Shown here: in pieces, positions 57,159 through 64,000 of the stretch
Numbering within the stretch: position 1 is the stretch's first letter
Layout: each line of letters begins with the position of its first letter
Source: Microvirga subterranea
GTDB taxonomy: Bacteria; Pseudomonadota; Alphaproteobacteria; Rhizobiales; Beijerinckiaceae
Reading direction: 5' to 3'
Assembly (NCBI RefSeq): GCF_003350535.1
Contig: NZ_QQBB01000002.1
Coordinates: 62,001-126,000 of the forward strand
Length of the DNA: 64,000 nt
Translations under genes and position numbers: made by a program
The notes under the pieces: generated by a model
Told to the model about the DNA's origin: nothing
Databases searched by the model: none
Seen by the model: the letters and a program-made list of their open reading frames with translations, nothing else

Positions 57159-58511
57159 ATGAGAGATGACCTAAGGGAACGTTATGGCGAGGAGAGGCTC
57201 CCCCGCTATACGAGCTACCCGACGGCGCCTCAGTTCTCCGATGCCGTCGGACACCAGTCCTACGCTGATTGGCTCAGCGCGCTTCCCGCAGAAACGAGCG
57301 CTTCGCTCTACCTGCATGTGCCGTTCTGCCGGTCCATGTGCTGGTATTGCGGGTGCCACACGACCATCACGCAGCGAGACCAGCCGATCGTCGACTATAT
57401 CGCGGTCCTTCGGCGAGAGATCGGCCTGGTGGCCGATCGCTTGAGCGCGCCTCTGCCCGTCCGGCATGTCCATTTCGGCGGAGGAACCCCGACCATCATG
57501 GAGCCAGCCGAACTGCTTGATCTCGTCGAACTCATGAGGCACCGGTTCGTGATAGACGGCACGGCAGAGATCGCCATCGAAATCGATCCCCGCACCTTGA
57601 CCCGTACGATGACCGGCGCGCTCGGTGCCGCGGGCGTGACCCGCGCGAGCCTCGGGGTCCAGAGCTTCGATCCGGTCGTGCAGCGTGCCATCAACCGCAT
57701 TCAGACCTTCGAGCAGACCGCCAGGGCGACGGAAGGTCTGCGTCAGGCAGGCGTGCGCGGAATCAACTTCGATCTGATCTACGGTCTTCCGCACCAGACG
57801 GTGGAGTCCTGCGTCGAGTCCGTCCGGCGCAGCATCGAGCTTCGGCCCGAGCGGTTCTCCGTCTTCGGCTACGCGCACGTGCCCTCGTTCAAGAAGCACC
57901 AGCGCAAAATCGATGAAGCCGCGCTCCCCGATGGCGCCGCACGTTACGCCCAGGCCGAGGCAATCGCGGAGGCCTTGACCGCAGCCGGATATCGGCGGAT
58001 CGGGCTCGATCACTATGCGCTGCCCGACGACACGATGGTGCAGGCGCAGGACGACGGTGTCCTTCACCGCAATTTCCAGGGTTACACAACCGATCCGAGC
58101 GACGTGCTGATCGGCTTCGGCTCTTCCGCAATCGGGCGTCTCACGCAAGGATATTCGCAGAATGAAGTCGTGATCGGGCGCTATGCCGAGCGCATCCTGC
58201 AAGGCGAGCTTGCAACCGCAAAGGGCTATGCGCTCACTCCCGACGACCGGCTCAGAGCCGACCTGATCGAGCGTGTGATGTGCGATTTCAAGGTCGACGT
58301 CCAGGAGGTCTGCGCCAGGCATGGAACTGCGCCCGAGTCGATCCTGCAGGCGATTCCCCGCCTTCGCATGCTGGAGCAGGATGGGATCATCAGGCTCGAC
58401 GGCAATGTGCTGTCCGTAAACGACGACACGCGGTTCCTGGTGAGGAGCGTCGCGTCCGTCTTTGATGCCTATCTCGGGATGTCGGGCAGAACCCACAGCC
58501 GGGCCGTATAG
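57159..58511 (+). CDS. hemN: Oxygen-independent coproporphyrinogen III oxidase HemN
   Basis: HemN makes protoporphyrinogen IX without oxygen, needed for heme under denitrifying conditions. The 450-residue radical-SAM enzyme has the cluster motif CRSMCWYC (Cys57, Cys61, Cys64), the glycine-rich HFGGGTPTIM, and EIDPRTLTRTM. The C-terminal HemN domain includes GLDHYALPDDTMVQAQ and RNFQGYTT. The ATG at 57159 follows GAGG and gives the standard start (RERYGEERLPRYTSYPTA). A perfect FNR box lies upstream, and a strong terminator follows. Confidence 0.96.
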   Translation: MRDDLRERYGEERLPRYTSYPTAPQFSDAVGHQSYADWLSALPAETSASLYLHVPFCRSMCWYCGCHTTITQRDQPIVDYIAVLRREIGLVADRLSAPLPVRHVHFGGGTPTIMEPAELLDLVELMRHRFVIDGTAEIAIEIDPRTLTRTMTGALGAAGVTRASLGVQSFDPVVQRAINRIQTFEQTARATEGLRQAGVRGINFDLIYGLPHQTVESCVESVRRSIELRPERFSVFGYAHVPSFKKHQRKIDEAALPDGAARYAQAEAIAEALTAAGYRRIGLDHYALPDDTMVQAQDDGVLHRNFQGYTTDPSDVLIGFGSSAIGRLTQGYSQNEVVIGRYAERILQGELATAKGYALTPDDRLRADLIERVMCDFKVDVQEVCARHGTAPESILQAIPRLRMLEQDGIIRLDGNVLSVNDDTRFLVRSVASVFDAYLGMSGRTHSRAV

Positions 58512-58538
58512 GGCCGGCTCTTTTGAGATGAGGACGAA

Positions 58539-58569
58539 GCGAGCCGCTCAGGTGAGCGGCTCGCTTTTT
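58539..58569 (+). terminator. Rho-independent terminator after hemN
   Basis: GCGAGCCGCTCA (58539-58550) pairs perfectly with TGAGCGGCTCGC (58553-58564) and is followed by five T. It ends two bases before the convergent norD stop. Confidence 0.9.
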
Positions 58570-58570
58570 A

Positions 58571-60481
58571 TCAACGAACGAGCTGACGATAGATCGCCGG
58601 AAGGGCGGCCGGCAGCTTCGCCACCTGGCTCACGATGGCGTATCCGCCGCGGCCGAAGAGGGTCGGGAAGTAGGATTGCGCCTCCCGGTCGACCGTCACG
58701 CCGAAGACCGAGACGCCGGCGCGACGCGCCTCCATCACGGCACGGCGGGTATCCTCGATGCCGAAGCGGCCTTCGTAATGGTCGATATCGTTCGGCTTGC
58801 CGTCGGTGAGCACCAGCAGGAGACGCTGGCGGTTCGGGCGCTCGGTCAGCTTCGCGGCTGCGTGGCGGATGCCGGCGCCGATACGAGTGTAATACCCTGG
58901 CTTCAAAGCCGAGATTCGCCGCACGACCGGCTCGCCGAACGGCTCGTCGAAGTCCTTCAGGGTCTCCACCCGCACCCAGGAGCGCCGGCGGGACGTGAAG
59001 GTCAGGATCGAATGGGAGTCGCCGCAGGCTGCGAGGCCATGCGTCAGAACCAGGAGAGCCTCTTTCTCCACGTCCAGAATCCTGCGGTCGTCCATCCACG
59101 CATCCGTCGACAGAGATACGTCGACCAGAAGCGTCACGGCGAGATCATGTGCCTGGCGCCTGCTGGCGAGGTAGACACGATCCGATCCGCAGCCGCCCGA
59201 GCGCAGATCGGTCGTTGCGCGCACTGCCGCGTCGACATCGATCTCCTCGCCGTCGGCCTGAGCGCGCAGGATTTCGTGCTTCGGCCTCAGGGCCTCGAAC
59301 TGCCGACGAACCCGGCGGATGCGCCGCCGGGCCTCCTCGTCCGGCTGCCAGACCTCTCCCTGCTCATCGGCTCGCGCGGCGAGCACGCGGCAGTGGTTCG
59401 GGAGGTACGCCCGCCGGGTGTAGTCCCATTCCGGATAGGTCAGGTCGGCCGTGAGCGACGAGGTGTCGACCGCCTCGGGCGGCAGGTCGAGATCAAACTT
59501 GAGCTTGGTCGCCGGCTTGCCGTGGTGCTTCGAGAGCGGGATCTCCTCCGTATCGTCGAGAGCCTTCTCGGCATTCTCGTCCTCGTCGTCGTCGGAAGGC
59601 CGGTTGACGTTGACCATCTCGGCCATGGCCAGGATCTTCTCGAAACGGTTCAGCACGAAGGGATCCTTGCGCTGGGCCTGGTCCGCCTCGCGTCGCGCGG
59701 CGAAACGCCTGCGGGTGTCGGAACCAGCGAGATCGCTGGGCCCGGCCGGTTCGTCGCTGCTGCGGGTCGATGCATCTGCAATGCGGGCCCACGTGTCTCC
59801 CCAGAGCGGAACCGGAAGAAACGCCTGATATCCGGCGGGAGCCGACAGGCTCATCGTGCCGCCGGTATGTGAATCCCAGAGAGCAGGGGGGATCGCGCCT
59901 TCGTCGCCGAGGAGAGACAGCACGATCTGCTCCACCCGGCTTTCCGCCGGAGGAAGGCTGCGGCGCGGGCGGGCGGACAGGAGGGCGTGGCATAGGTCGC
60001 GATAAGACCCTTCCAGTCCAGGGCATGCACGGAACACTGCCTCAACGGTGTCACGTACCCGTCCCAGCACGAGAACGTCGCGACGCAGGGGATCGGGCTC
60101 CGTGATCGGCTCCACGGGCACATGAGCAAAGTAGGCCGCGAGCCAGAGATAGAGGGCCCGATTCAGCTCGCTTGACGGAAAAAGCTCGATCGTCGGCGGC
60201 AGGAAGAGCGTCGCGAGATCGCGTCCGGGCTGGTCGAGCCGCTCCTCAGCGATGCCGATGCGCTGGCGCAGGCTCAGGCGGTGGCTGGACGCGCGGGCGG
60301 CCGTGCCGGCAAGCTGCACGCCCGGCTCACCGCCAAGGCCTCGGAAGTATACCGCAAGCGGGCCGCGAACCTCATCGAGGGAGACCGCGAAATCAGGGTG
60401 GCGCGGATAGGTGGCCGCGCGACCGACGAGCCGGTGCCAGAACTGGCCGACGGTTTCCTCGAGCTCCAGAAAATCGAGCAT
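58571..60481 (-). CDS. norD: Nitric oxide reductase activation protein NorD
   Basis: NorD is needed to assemble active nitric oxide reductase, together with the ATPase NorQ. The 636-residue protein has a long N-terminal helical region and a C-terminal von Willebrand A domain (LLVDVSLSTDAW with the DxSxS metal site near 440-455, LLVLTDGKPND near 556). This is the NorD layout. The gene starts 13 bases after the norQ stop and is the last gene of norEFCBQD. It is convergent with hemN. Confidence 0.94.
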   Translation of the reverse strand: MLDFLELEETVGQFWHRLVGRAATYPRHPDFAVSLDEVRGPLAVYFRGLGGEPGVQLAGTAARASSHRLSLRQRIGIAEERLDQPGRDLATLFLPPTIELFPSSELNRALYLWLAAYFAHVPVEPITEPDPLRRDVLVLGRVRDTVEAVFRACPGLEGSYRDLCHALLSARPRRSLPPAESRVEQIVLSLLGDEGAIPPALWDSHTGGTMSLSAPAGYQAFLPVPLWGDTWARIADASTRSSDEPAGPSDLAGSDTRRRFAARREADQAQRKDPFVLNRFEKILAMAEMVNVNRPSDDDEDENAEKALDDTEEIPLSKHHGKPATKLKFDLDLPPEAVDTSSLTADLTYPEWDYTRRAYLPNHCRVLAARADEQGEVWQPDEEARRRIRRVRRQFEALRPKHEILRAQADGEEIDVDAAVRATTDLRSGGCGSDRVYLASRRQAHDLAVTLLVDVSLSTDAWMDDRRILDVEKEALLVLTHGLAACGDSHSILTFTSRRRSWVRVETLKDFDEPFGEPVVRRISALKPGYYTRIGAGIRHAAAKLTERPNRQRLLLVLTDGKPNDIDHYEGRFGIEDTRRAVMEARRAGVSVFGVTVDREAQSYFPTLFGRGGYAIVSQVAKLPAALPAIYRQLVR

Positions 60482-60494
60482 GATGCTCTCCCGA

Positions 60495-61307
60495 TCAGCC
60501 GAGGGTCGCCCGAGCGACCTCGATCAAGGCCTTCTTGACGTCGACATCGTCCGTCAGGGGCTCGATCATCGCTGCGGTGACGGCTTCCTCGGGTGAAACG
60601 CCGGCTGCCATGAGAGAAGCGCAGTAGACCAGGAGGCGGGTCGAGACGCCTTCCTCCAAGTCCTGGCCCTTCAGCGCGCGCAGGCGGCGCGCGAGCAGCA
60701 GAAGCGGGCGGACACGATCCGCAGACAGGCCGCTTTCGGCCGCCACGACCCCAACCTCGTGGTCGATCGGCAGGAAGTCGAACTCGATGGCGACGAAGCG
60801 CTGCCGCGTGGACGGCTTGAGCGATTTCAGGAGAGTTTGATAGCCGGGGTTGTAGGACACTACGAGCATGAAGGAATCCGGGGCCTGAAGTTCCTCGCCG
60901 GTCCGGTCGAGCGGCAGGATGCGGCGGTCGTCGGTCAGCGGGTGCAGCACCACGGTCACGTCCTTGCGCGCCTCCACGATCTCGTCGAGATAACAGATGC
61001 CGCCTTCGCGCACGGCGCGGGTGAGCGGCCCGTCCGCCCAGACCGTGTCGCCGCCCTTCAGGAGATAGCGGCCGGTGAGATCCGCCGCGGTCAGGTCGTC
61101 ATGGCACGACACCGTATGGAGCGGCAGGCCGAGCCTTGAGGCCATATGGGCGACGAACCGGGTCTTTCCGCAGCCTGTCGGCCCCTTCAGGAGCAGCGGC
61201 AGGCGCTTGCGCCAAGCGAGCTCAAACAGCGCGCATTCATTGCCGGCGGGAACGTAGTAAGGAAGATCGACGGCGGGTTCGGGAACGGCTTGAAGGAGGG
61301 GCTTCAT
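60495..61307 (-). CDS. norQ: MoxR-type AAA+ ATPase NorQ
   Basis: NorQ is a hexameric MoxR-family ATPase that remodels NorB with NorD so the non-heme iron can be inserted. The 270-residue protein has Walker A GPTGCGKT at 42-49, Walker B ICYLDEIVEARKD, and the sensor SYNPGYQTL. Length matches NorQ/NirQ (about 260-270). It lies between norB and norD, 67 bases after the norB stop. Confidence 0.95.
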   Translation of the reverse strand: MKPLLQAVPEPAVDLPYYVPAGNECALFELAWRKRLPLLLKGPTGCGKTRFVAHMASRLGLPLHTVSCHDDLTAADLTGRYLLKGGDTVWADGPLTRAVREGGICYLDEIVEARKDVTVVLHPLTDDRRILPLDRTGEELQAPDSFMLVVSYNPGYQTLLKSLKPSTRQRFVAIEFDFLPIDHEVGVVAAESGLSADRVRPLLLLARRLRALKGQDLEEGVSTRLLVYCASLMAAGVSPEEAVTAAMIEPLTDDVDVKKALIEVARATLG

Positions 61308-61374
61308 CGTGGTGGCCTTTCATGGCTGAAATTGTCGAGGCGGGGCGGCCTCGATGGGGCCGCCCCGGCATGGC

Positions 61375-62724
61375 TCATTCGGCAGGCTGGAGTCCTGCGG
61401 CCGTCAGACGCTGCGCCTTCTCGCGTCCGGGGACGAACACCGCGTAGATGAACATCAGTGCGGAGATCAGCACGAAGATGCCTGAGCCGAGGCGGATCCA
61501 GTAGAACAGGGCGAGCTGGTCCTGGACCTCCATGTACGACTGACCGAGCACGCGCTGCAGGTGGACTTGGATCACGCCCGCGAAGGTGAGCGCGAAGGTC
61601 ATCACGGACATGGCCGTGCACATGATCCAGAAGCTCACGATGCTGAGCATCTGGTTGTACGGGGCACGGCCGAGCAACTGCGGCATCGCGTAGGCCATCA
61701 CGGCGAGGTTCAGCATCACATAGGCGCCGAAGAAGGCGAGGTGCCCGTGCGCGGCGGTGACCTGCGTGCCGTGGGTATAGTAGTTCACCGACGACAGCGT
61801 GTGCAGGAAGCCCCAGACGCCGGCGCCGAAGAACGCCATCACCGAGCAGCCGATCGACCACAGCAGGGCGGCACGGTTGGGGTGGCGACGCCCGGCCTTC
61901 CAGGTCATCTGCACGGTGAACACCACCATGGTGAAGAAGGGCGCGACCTCAAGCGTCGAGAAGAGCGAGCCGATCCACTGCCAGTAGCCCGGCGCGCCGA
62001 TCCAGTAGAAATGGTGACCGGTACCGAGAATGCCGGAGAACAGCGCCATGCCGACGATGACGTAGAGCCATTTCTCCACCACCTCGCGATCGATGCCGTT
62101 GAGCTTGATCATCAGAAAGGCGAGCACGGAAGCCATGATGAGTTCCCAGACGCCTTCGACCCAGAGGTGCACGACGTACCACCAGTACATCTTGTCCACC
62201 GCCAGATTCGCGGGGTTGTAGAAGGCGAACAGGAAGAAGATCGCGACGCCCCAGAGGCCGAAGAGCAGGATGTTCGTCACCACCGTCTTGCGGCCTTTGA
62301 GAACGGTCATCGTGATGTTGAACAGGAACATCAGGCAGACCACGACGATGCCGACCTTGATCGCGAACGGCTGTTCGAGGAACTCGCGGCCTTCGTGGAT
62401 CTTGAACATGTATCCCACCACCGCCACGCCGGCCGCGACGAAGAACATCCAGAACTGGATCTTCGCCAGGAGTGGGCTGAACAGCTCGGTTTCCGCCTCC
62501 TCCGGAACCAGGTAGTAGGTCGCACCCATGAACCCGATCAGCAGCCACACGATCAGGGCGTTCGTATGGATCATCCTGACGATGTTGAAGGGCAGGAGCT
62601 CGGAGAGGGTGTTCGGCAGGACATAGATCGTGCCTGCGAGCACGCCGAACAGAACCTGCGCCAGAAAAAGGCCGAGTGCTCCATAGAAGTAGAGCAGGGC
62701 CACCTTTTGCGTTTGATACTTCAT
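61375..62724 (-). CDS. norB: Nitric oxide reductase large subunit NorB (cNOR)
   Basis: NorB reduces two NO to N2O in the inner membrane. The 449-residue protein has about 12 membrane helices and the expected histidines: MIHTNALIVWLL (low-spin heme), VHLWVEGVWELIMAS with the catalytic-site His and Glu, and GTGHHFYWIGAPGYWQW for the non-heme iron. HGHLAFFGAYVMLNLA carries the heme b3 axial region. It lacks the N-terminal extension of quinol-dependent qNOR and so pairs with NorC. It starts 16 bases after the norC stop. Confidence 0.97.
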   Translation of the reverse strand: MKYQTQKVALLYFYGALGLFLAQVLFGVLAGTIYVLPNTLSELLPFNIVRMIHTNALIVWLLIGFMGATYYLVPEEAETELFSPLLAKIQFWMFFVAAGVAVVGYMFKIHEGREFLEQPFAIKVGIVVVCLMFLFNITMTVLKGRKTVVTNILLFGLWGVAIFFLFAFYNPANLAVDKMYWWYVVHLWVEGVWELIMASVLAFLMIKLNGIDREVVEKWLYVIVGMALFSGILGTGHHFYWIGAPGYWQWIGSLFSTLEVAPFFTMVVFTVQMTWKAGRRHPNRAALLWSIGCSVMAFFGAGVWGFLHTLSSVNYYTHGTQVTAAHGHLAFFGAYVMLNLAVMAYAMPQLLGRAPYNQMLSIVSFWIMCTAMSVMTFALTFAGVIQVHLQRVLGQSYMEVQDQLALFYWIRLGSGIFVLISALMFIYAVFVPGREKAQRLTAAGLQPAE

Positions 62725-62740
62725 GATGATGATCCTGATC

Positions 62741-63193
62741 TCAGCCGGCCTTGTTCGGGGGCCAGCTTTGGGTCTTGATGCGGCTGGTCCATTCCAGGAA
62801 ATCCGCGAGATCGTTGAGTTCCTGGTCTGTCAGGTTGAATTGAGGCATCTGGCGGCGCCCCTCGATGCCCGACGGCTGCGCGGCCATCCAGGCCTTCAGC
62901 ATGTCGCGCGCGGCGGCAGAATCCTCCTTGCCGCCCCAGCGATCCCAGAGATTGCCGAGCTCGGGAGCGAAGTAGGCCCCTTCGCCCAGGATCGAGTGGC
63001 AGTTAATGCAGGAGTTCTTCTCCCACACGTGCTTGCCGCGAGCGACGGACGACGACAGGGTCGCGGCGTCCGTTGACGTCGTGTTCATGTAGTAGTGGCT
63101 GTGGGCGGTCAGGCCAATGAAGATGGCGAAGAAGAAGAACGAGCCGCCGTAGAACACGTTTCTCGCCGCCGATTTGGTGAGGGCTTCAGCCAT
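62741..63193 (-). CDS. norC: Nitric oxide reductase cytochrome c subunit NorC
   Basis: NorC is the membrane-anchored c-type cytochrome that feeds electrons to NorB. The 150-residue protein has one membrane helix (VFYGGSFFFFAIFIGLTA) and the heme site CINCH with Cys62, Cys65 and His66. The axial Met lies in RRQMPQFNLTDQELND. The ATG at 63193 (MAEALTKSAARN) was preferred over an upstream start 11 codons earlier. A 225-base gap to norF holds a candidate promoter. Confidence 0.96.
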   Translation of the reverse strand: MAEALTKSAARNVFYGGSFFFFAIFIGLTAHSHYYMNTTSTDAATLSSSVARGKHVWEKNSCINCHSILGEGAYFAPELGNLWDRWGGKEDSAAARDMLKAWMAAQPSGIEGRRQMPQFNLTDQELNDLADFLEWTSRIKTQSWPPNKAG

Positions 63194-63383
63194 CACGCGA
63201 TCCTTTCTGATGTGACTGGAAGGCAAAGGGCCAGCACAGGCCGCATGGCTTCATTCCATCGCGGTGGGCCGCGCGAGGGTGCTGCGGAATGTTCGGAAGG
63301 GGACATGTCGATCATCCTGACGTAGAATTTCTGCCGCGCGCTGGCGGTTGGCAGGCAAGCTACAGGAGCGGCCGAGAGGCTCT

Positions 63384-63397
63384 TTGTTCTGGCACAA
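63384..63397. promoter_or_regulatory. NnrR-type TTG-N8-CAA site upstream of norC
   Basis: TTGTTCTGGCACAA lies just after the norF stop and about 197 bases before the norC start. Together with the site at 56943 (same TTG-N8-CAA spacing) it suggests a shared nitric oxide-responsive CRP/FNR-type regulator. It would give norCBQD a promoter separate from norEF. The rest of the gap showed no other clear signal. Confidence 0.45.
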
Positions 63398-63418
63398 GCT
63401 TCCTGCAACGGCGCGGAC

Positions 63419-63694
63419 TTAGCCCCGGAGAGCGGAAACCGCTGCCGCACACCACGGCAGGGCCGTGACCATCATCAGCCAGGAGAGAAACAGTGCCCGC
63501 CAGCCGGGCGGCGTACCGCGCAGCTTGAGGAAGTCCATCAGCATCCAGCGTCCCTTGGCGAAGGCCGCGGCGAGGACCACAGCGTTGGCAACGAGCCCGC
63601 CGATGCCGACGCGACCGGCGCCGAGGCTGAACAGGGTGAGCAGGACCAGGAGGAGCCAAGCCCGGGTGATCCGATTCGAGGGCGAGCGCGTCAT
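63419..63694 (-). CDS. norF: NorF-like membrane protein (COX IV-type)
   Basis: The 91-residue protein has two to three membrane helices (AWLLLVLLTLFSLGAGRV, LVANAVVLAAAFAKGRWML, FLSWLMMVTALPWCAAAV) and resembles the cytochrome c oxidase subunit IV family used by NorF. NorF is associated with full activity of nitric oxide reductase; its exact role is unclear. It lies four bases after norE on the minus strand and 225 bases before norC. Confidence 0.83.
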   Translation of the reverse strand: MTRSPSNRITRAWLLLVLLTLFSLGAGRVGIGGLVANAVVLAAAFAKGRWMLMDFLKLRGTPPGWRALFLSWLMMVTALPWCAAAVSALRG

Positions 63695-63698
63695 GATT

Positions 63699-64000
63699 TC
63701 ATCCGACCAGATAGATGAGCGGGTACATGACGACCCAGACGAGATCGACCATGTGCCAAAAGGCGGTGCCCGTCTTCAGGTTGTCCAGGCTGTCATGGAC
63801 CGCGACTAGGGCCAGGATTGCGACGCCCATCACCACGTGCAGAAGGTGGAAGCCGGTCAGGAGGAAGTAGAGGGTGAAGAAGGTGTCGGTATCCATTCCG
63901 ATGCCGAGACGGGCCTTCGCCACATATTCGATCACCTTGACGGCGATGAAGACGAGGCCAAGGCAGATGGCGGCGGCGAGCAGAATGCGCGCTCTCAACC
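63699..64000 (-). CDS. norE: NorE-like protein (COX III-type), cut by window edge
   Basis: The C-terminal 100 residues are present. They contain VFIAVKVIEYVAKARLGI, FFTLYFLLTGFHLLHVVMG and FWHMVDLVWVVMYPLIYL, the last three helices of the cytochrome c oxidase subunit III family. In this place, ahead of norF and norC, the NorE relative is the best fit. The gene continues beyond the window, so its start is not seen. The order norEFCBQD is that of Brucella-type clusters. Confidence 0.85.
   Translation of the reverse strand, partial: LRARILLAAAICLGLVFIAVKVIEYVAKARLGIGMDTDTFFTLYFLLTGFHLLHVVMGVAILALVAVHDSLDNLKTGTAFWHMVDLVWVVMYPLIYLVG

Overview
The window is high-GC chromosomal DNA from an alphaproteobacterium. 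The gene order and the small lineage proteins point to the Rhizobiales (Hyphomicrobiales), probably a Methylobacteriaceae-like organism such as Microvirga; the genus is an inference. Genes are dense, often overlap by 1-4 bases, and several intergenic gaps carry the palindromic repeats common in rhizobial genomes.

Region 1 (1-17240) is the dcw division and cell-wall cluster, all on the plus strand: ftsL (partial), ftsI, murE, murF, mraY, murD, ftsW, murG, murC, murB, ddl, ftsQ, ftsA and ftsZ, closed by a strong hairpin terminator. It makes lipid II from UDP-MurNAc and builds the FtsZ/FtsA/FtsQ/FtsW/FtsI divisome. Region 2 (17241-25241) continues with lpxC (lipid A), bamD (outer-membrane assembly), recN and ligA. 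These are interspersed with an LTXXQ periplasmic protein, a small unknown gene, and an unusually structured stretch of about 600 bases in front of ligA.

Region 3 (25242-50251) is mixed housekeeping and accessory DNA: an AraC regulator with azlCD, pepP, two micro-genes, prmA, an SDR, cyclopropane fatty acid synthase, manganese catalase, UvrD/PcrA helicase, a carboxymuconolactone-decarboxylase-like protein, a thioesterase, an FAD-linked (D-lactate/glycolate type) dehydrogenase, a 1186-residue AsmA-like protein, fumC with two small partners, a P450, SspB, a divergent ThyA, a 3-methyladenine glycosylase and an EcsC-family protein.

Region 4 (50300-64000) is a respiratory denitrification island: napEFDABC plus a DUF4142-like gene, a small unknown gene, nirK, hemN, and norEFCBQD (norE runs off the end). 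Together these reduce nitrate to nitrite, nitric oxide and nitrous oxide. HemN supplies heme without oxygen. No nos genes lie in the window. A perfect FNR box and two TTG-N8-CAA sites lie at the nirK/hemN and norC promoters.

The most interesting new signal is regulatory. Two perfect GGAAC-N16-CGTT motifs, the consensus of the alphaproteobacterial general-stress sigma factor EcfG, sit directly upstream of the nap operon and of the SDR gene. A near-consensus copy precedes the manganese catalase. Other points worth checking are a shortened NapF that keeps only its last two Fe-S clusters, the histidine-free DUF4142-like protein in the nap operon, the structured leader or ncRNA candidate before ligA, and the divergent ThyA.
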